Assembly: GCA_016779505.1 (NCBI GenBank)
Contig: JADHNM010000043.1
Coordinates: forward strand, 1 to 8,845
From: SAR86 cluster bacterium
GTDB taxonomy: Bacteria; Pseudomonadota; Gammaproteobacteria; Magnimaribacterales; D2472
DNA length: 8,845 bases
Direction: 5' to 3'
The notes below the pieces were generated by a model. It was not told the DNA's origin and made no database searches. It worked only from the letters and a program-made list of their open reading frames with translations. Positions 6,283-8,845 of the stretch are shown here, piece by piece. The position numbers and the translations under genes are program-made. Numbering within the stretch: the first letter of the stretch is position 1; each line of letters begins with the position of its first letter.

Positions 6283-7557
6283 TTATTTATACACTGGAAA
6301 CCTTTTACACATTTCAACTACTTGATCTTTAGTAGAATTAATTTTATCAGCATTACCAAGGTCAAGAACCACATCACAAATCCAATTAGTTAAAATTTCC
6401 ACTTCTTCGTTTTTAAAACCCCTTGTAGTAACAGCAGGTGTGCCCAATCGAATGCCTGAAGTTACAAATGGCGATTGGGGGTCATTGGGAACGGCGTTTT
6501 TATTTACTGTTATATTTGCTTGCCCTAAAGCTAGTTCGCAATCTTTACCGGTCAATCCTTTGCTTCTTAAATCCATCAAAACAATGTGGTTATCAGTTTT
6601 ACCAGATACAACATCAATGCCACGGCCCTGAATAACTTTACACATCAACTTTGCATTATCAATTACTTGTTGCACGTATAGCTTGAATTCTGGCTCAAGA
6701 GCCTCTTTAAAACATACAGCTTTTGCTGCAATCACATGCATTAGAGGGCCACCTTGAGATCCTGGAAATACAGCTGAGTTTAATTTTTTTTCTAAGGCCT
6801 CATTTGATTTTGCAATGATAATGCCTGATCTTGGACCTCTCAAAGTTTTATGAGTTGTAGAAGTCACCACATCAGCATAGGGGACTGGCGAAGGGTATAG
6901 GCCAGCCGCTACAAGTCCGGATACATGAGCCATGTCCACTAAAAAATACGAACCGGTCTCATCGGCAATATCTCTAAAAATTTTCCAATCTATAGTCCCA
7001 GAGAAGGCTGAAAAGCCTGCGATAATCATTCTTGGATTGTGTTTTTTAGCCAAATCCCTGACTTGATCATAATCAATGTCATGCGTTTGAGGATGAAGGC
7101 CATATTGAAAAGCAGTATAGTTTTTTCCTGAAAAATTAACTTTTGCTCCATGAGTTAAATGACCTCCTTGATCAAGGCTCATCCCTAGGATCGTATCATT
7201 GGGTTCAAGCATTGCTAGAAATGCAGCTGCGTTTGCTGATGATCCTGAGTGAGGCTGAACATTTGCATAATCTGCCTTGAAGAGCTCTTTTGCTCTATTG
7301 ATTGCCAATTCTTCTGCAATATCTACATGTTCACAACCACCGTAGTATCTTTTGTGAGGATAACCCTCTGCGTATTTATTTGTCAGCACTCCTCCTTGCG
7401 CCTCCATAACCCTTTTACTCGCATAATTTTCTGACGCTATAAGTTCGATGTGCTCTTCTTGACGAGTAGACTCTTGATCAAGAGCCCGCCATAGTTCAGC
7501 ATCATATGTTTCTATTTTTTGTGAATTAGCAAAGATTGAATCAGCTTGAGATTCCAT
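6283..7557 (-). CDS. glyA: Serine hydroxymethyltransferase
   Basis: GlyA is a PLP enzyme of the cytoplasm that interconverts serine plus tetrahydrofolate with glycine plus 5,10-methylenetetrahydrofolate, the main source of one-carbon units for purines, thymidylate and methionine. The 424 residues include HIELIASENY (36-45), NKYAEGYPHKRYYGGCE (60-76), HSGSSANAA, LVDMAHVSG (D208, H211), the PLP lysine K237 in STTHKTLRGPRSG, and SGIRLGTPAVTTRG with R370 near the carboxylate site. The usual GASAY segment reads GFSAF. The N-terminus is about ten residues longer than in E. coli, but the start is backed by a GGAG six bases upstream. It is followed after two bases by nrdR, the common gammaproteobacterial pairing, and preceded after 62 bases by nth on the same strand. 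It may have its own promoter in that AT-rich gap. Confidence 0.97.
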   Translation of the reverse strand: MESQADSIFANSQKIETYDAELWRALDQESTRQEEHIELIASENYASKRVMEAQGGVLTNKYAEGYPHKRYYGGCEHVDIAEELAINRAKELFKADYANVQPHSGSSANAAAFLAMLEPNDTILGMSLDQGGHLTHGAKVNFSGKNYTAFQYGLHPQTHDIDYDQVRDLAKKHNPRMIIAGFSAFSGTIDWKIFRDIADETGSYFLVDMAHVSGLVAAGLYPSPVPYADVVTSTTHKTLRGPRSGIIIAKSNEALEKKLNSAVFPGSQGGPLMHVIAAKAVCFKEALEPEFKLYVQQVIDNAKLMCKVIQGRGIDVVSGKTDNHIVLMDLRSKGLTGKDCELALGQANITVNKNAVPNDPQSPFVTSGIRLGTPAVTTRGFKNEEVEILTNWICDVVLDLGNADKINSTKDQVVEMCKRFPVYK

Positions 7558-7619
7558 TGATTACTCCAAAAGTATAAATAATTTTTATTAAAAAGCTTGA
7601 GATTGTTATTCTAAATTAT
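7558..7619 (-). other. AT-rich spacer between nth and glyA
   Basis: These 62 bases hold the glyA ribosome binding site and otherwise A/T runs. The minus strand has a TATACT at 7576-7571 that resembles a -10 box, but its start point would fall on the ribosome binding site and no good -35 is seen. No GC-rich hairpin with a T run is present, so nth and glyA could be co-transcribed. The gap is too short for a glycine riboswitch. Confidence 0.4.
7564..7567 (-). promoter_or_regulatory. Ribosome binding site of glyA
   Basis: GGAG on the minus strand lies six bases before the glyA ATG at 7557. It is the clearest Shine-Dalgarno site in the window and decides the start that gives the slightly extended N-terminus. 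Confidence 0.75.
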
Positions 7620-8273
7620 CTAAGGCTTCTTGTGGGAAAAAGGGCGTGATCTTTTAGGAAAAGTTGCTTTGCAAATTTTACATGTAATTCCATGGCATTG
7701 CTGTGCCTGACAAAATTCCCTTCCCCAGAATATGATTTGTAGGTGAAGTTTGTTCCAGGAATCTTTTGGAAAGACTTTTTTTAAATCCTTTTCAGTTTGC
7801 TGAACATTTTTTCCTTTGGTTAGACCCCACCTCTGAGCCAGTCGGTGAATATGAGTATCTACGGGAAATGCTGGATGTCCAAAACCCTGACTTATTACTA
7901 CTGATGCTGTTTTGTGACCAACTCCAGGAAGTTTCTCTAGCGCCTTTATATCTTCAGGAACTTCTCCGTTATATGAATCACATAAAATATTAGAGAGAGC
8001 ATGTATAGCTTTTGACTTTTGGGGCCCCAAACCGCATGGTTTTATAATTTTATATATTTCATCCGGACTCTTAGTGCGCATGAGTGTTGGATTATCTGCC
8101 ATCTGAAAAAGTTTCGGAGTTACTTTGTTCACTCTTTCATCAGTGCATTGAGCCGACAACAAGACAGCAACCAATAATGTAAAATTATCTTGATGATCTA
8201 ATGGCACAGGAGTTTCAGGATAATATTCCTCTAAAATTTCTTGCACAATAGAGGCTCGTTCTACTTTTCTCAT
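7620..8273 (-). CDS. nth: Endonuclease III family DNA glycosylase/AP lyase with atypical cysteine motif
   Basis: Nth removes oxidised pyrimidines from DNA and cuts the strand by beta-elimination in base excision repair. The 217 residues hold the HhH-GPD fold: LLSAQCTDERVNKVTPKLF (38-56), the helix-hairpin-helix LPGVGHKTASVV (115-126) with the catalytic lysine K121, and FPVDTHIHRLAQR (136-148) with the catalytic aspartate D139. The C-terminal cysteine region is unlike E. coli Nth (C-x6-C-x2-C-x5-C). Here it reads C188-x4-C193-x4-C198-x2-C201 with none after, so it is unclear whether a 4Fe-4S cluster is bound. The N-terminal wording (PLDHQDNFTLLVAVLLSAQ) also differs from the E. coli type, and the rnf genes that flank nth in enteric bacteria are absent, so acquisition from another lineage is possible but unproven. 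The ATG at 8273 has only a weak AAAAG purine stretch upstream. Confidence 0.92.
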   Translation of the reverse strand: MRKVERASIVQEILEEYYPETPVPLDHQDNFTLLVAVLLSAQCTDERVNKVTPKLFQMADNPTLMRTKSPDEIYKIIKPCGLGPQKSKAIHALSNILCDSYNGEVPEDIKALEKLPGVGHKTASVVISQGFGHPAFPVDTHIHRLAQRWGLTKGKNVQQTEKDLKKVFPKDSWNKLHLQIIFWGREFCQAQQCHGITCKICKATFPKRSRPFSHKKP

Positions 8274-8320
8274 CTTTTAAACAGCGATATCATTTTTTTA
8301 TTCTTATAATTCAAATTCTC

Positions 8321-8337
8321 TAACATTAGTTATGTTA
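8321..8337. promoter_or_regulatory. Inverted repeat, candidate operator
   Basis: TAACAT, five bases (TAGTT), then ATGTTA forms a perfect 17-base palindrome centred on base 8329 in the divergent promoter region. Its size suits a dimeric repressor site such as one for a TetR-type regulator of fatty acid genes, but short palindromes also arise by chance in AT-rich DNA. The function is inferred. Confidence 0.3.
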
Positions 8338-8344
8338 ATAGTCA

Positions 8345-8373
8345 TTGATTTGGGAAGTTAAGACCTTTAATAT
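8345..8373 (+). promoter_or_regulatory. Candidate sigma70 promoter for the acyl-CoA dehydrogenase gene
   Basis: TTGATT (8345-8350), a 17-base spacer, then TAATAT (8368-8373). A start near 8380 would give a leader of about 50 bases. It lies just downstream of the inverted repeat at 8321-8337. Match to consensus is partial. Confidence 0.3.
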
Positions 8374-8392
8374 CTTTACACAAAGCTTCATT

Positions 8393-8422
8393 TTTACAAA
8401 CCATCAAGAGTTAATTTACTAT
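8393..8422 (+). promoter_or_regulatory. Second candidate sigma70 promoter, would give a leaderless mRNA
   Basis: TTTACA (8393-8398), an 18-base spacer, then TACTAT (8417-8422). A start six to eight bases further on would coincide with the ATG at 8430, which lacks a Shine-Dalgarno sequence. This is an alternative to the promoter at 8345-8373. Confidence 0.25.
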
Positions 8423-8429
8423 AAATCTA

Positions 8430-8845
8430 ATGCAAGACTACAAAACAGAACATCCTTTCGATCTTACCCTGTCTGAAGAACAGCAAATGACCTGGGACAT
8501 GCTAAGAAAATTTGCTGAGACCGAACTTCGACCTCAAGCAAGAAAAGCTGAGAGTGATGGAAGACCTAGCGATGAACTGCTTGAGAAAATTAAATCTTTA
8601 GATCTTATTTCTCTTATTATTCCTGAGGTATATGGTGGCATGGGATTAAAACAAGACTCAGTATCAAATGCTTTGACCCTTGAAGCGCTTGCCTACGGCG
8701 ATTTATCGCTAGCAATGTCTGTGTCTGTTCCTTTGCTGACTGCTCAGATTATTGCAGAGCATGGAAGTGAAGAGCAGCAAGCTGAACTCTTGCCTGAGCT
8801 TGCCAATGGGTCAATTTTTCATGTTGGACTAGGCATCAACAATGC
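8430..8845 (+). CDS. Acyl-CoA dehydrogenase, N-terminal part (runs off the window)
   Basis: The frame is open from ATG 8430 to the window end, giving 138 residues of an acyl-CoA dehydrogenase, the FAD enzyme that makes the trans-2,3 double bond in acyl-CoA oxidation and related catabolic steps. What is visible is the N-terminal helical domain: FDLTLSEEQQM near the start, then RKFAETELRPQARKAE (about 26-41), IIPEVYGGMGL (63-73), and ALTLEALAYGDLSLAMSVSV (81-100). These match the family's LTEEQ, FAxxEI.P.A, P.EYGG.G and E.la..d.s.a..... segments. The FAD-binding middle domain and the catalytic glutamate lie beyond the window, so the chain-length class cannot be given. Starting later, at the Met of codon 20, would cut into the conserved first helix, so 8430 is preferred although no Shine-Dalgarno site precedes it. 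The gene is divergent from nth. Confidence 0.9.
   Translation, partial: MQDYKTEHPFDLTLSEEQQMTWDMLRKFAETELRPQARKAESDGRPSDELLEKIKSLDLISLIIPEVYGGMGLKQDSVSNALTLEALAYGDLSLAMSVSVPLLTAQIIAEHGSEEQQAELLPELANGSIFHVGLGINN

Larger units (their letters stand above)
8274..8429. other. Divergent intergenic region between nth and the acyl-CoA dehydrogenase gene
   Basis: These 156 bases are strongly AT-rich and must hold the promoters of both outward-facing genes. They contain a perfect 6-base inverted repeat at 8321-8337 and two candidate plus-strand promoters. A clear minus-strand promoter for nth was not found; TATAAG-like bases near 8300-8310 are the best -10 candidate but lack a good -35. No small gene or RNA is recognised. 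Confidence 0.6.

Noticed and set aside
6438..6635. Two overlapping plus-strand frames antisense to glyA
   Set aside because: They mirror the conserved C-terminal glyA region and have no independent support.
7249..7434. 61-codon plus-strand frame antisense to the start of glyA
   Set aside because: Shadow of the strongly conserved GlyA N-terminal half; no start signal or motif.
7582..7594. TTTTT-N3-AAAAA repeat before glyA as an nth terminator
   Set aside because: The stem contains only A-T pairs and would be too weak to terminate transcription.
7766..7993. 75-codon plus-strand frame antisense to nth
   Set aside because: It lies opposite the Nth catalytic core and has no recognisable features.
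8270..8293. Seven-codon open frame on the minus strand ending in an ATGA overlap with the nth start
   Set aside because: It could be a coupling leader peptide, but it is very short, has no ribosome binding site and is easily due to chance.

Overview
This AT-rich window is most likely from a marine gammaproteobacterium with a compact, low-GC chromosome, for example a SAR86-like or similar oligotrophic lineage. The evidence is the tight packing, two 4-base ATGA gene overlaps and the gene order glyA-nrdR-ribD-ribBX-ribH-nusB, which matches the gammaproteobacterial glyA/nrdR/rib/nusB cluster. An exported DUF3604 protein, a type I associate with marine gammaproteobacteria, adds weaker support. The taxonomic call is an inference; no rRNA gene is present.

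Layout. On the + strand, bases 1-456 hold the C-terminal third of purA (adenylosuccinate synthetase). After 21 bases comes a 743-residue membrane-anchored or exported DUF3604 protein with a PHP-type metal-site signature (478-2709). On the - strand, read right to left, lie nth (endonuclease III, 8273-7620), glyA (7557-6283), nrdR (6280-5801), ribD (5804-4692), ribBX (4657-3581), ribH (3584-3129) and nusB (about 3139-2693). The two convergent blocks meet with the last 17 bases of the DUF3604 gene and nusB overlapping. At the right end, after a 156-base divergent intergenic region, an acyl-CoA dehydrogenase gene starts at 8430 on the + strand and runs out of the window.

How the genes work together. 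GlyA supplies one-carbon units and glycine. NrdR represses ribonucleotide reductase genes in response to ATP/dATP. RibD, RibBX and RibH cover three steps of riboflavin synthesis, and NusB acts in antitermination. The riboflavin set is incomplete: ribE (riboflavin synthase), which usually lies between ribD and ribBA in this cluster, is absent. The C-terminal half of the RibBA-like protein also lacks the zinc cysteines of GTP cyclohydrolase II, so the first and last pathway enzymes must be encoded elsewhere. thiL, the usual gene after nusB, is also missing, and the DUF3604 gene occupies that place on the opposite strand.

No rRNA, tRNA, CRISPR array, insertion sequence, prophage or obvious intrinsic terminator was seen. 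Most of the window is ordinary housekeeping DNA. The points of interest are the DUF3604 protein of unknown function, the unusual cysteine spacing in Nth, the degenerate RibX domain with the missing ribE, and the terminator-less convergent overlap.
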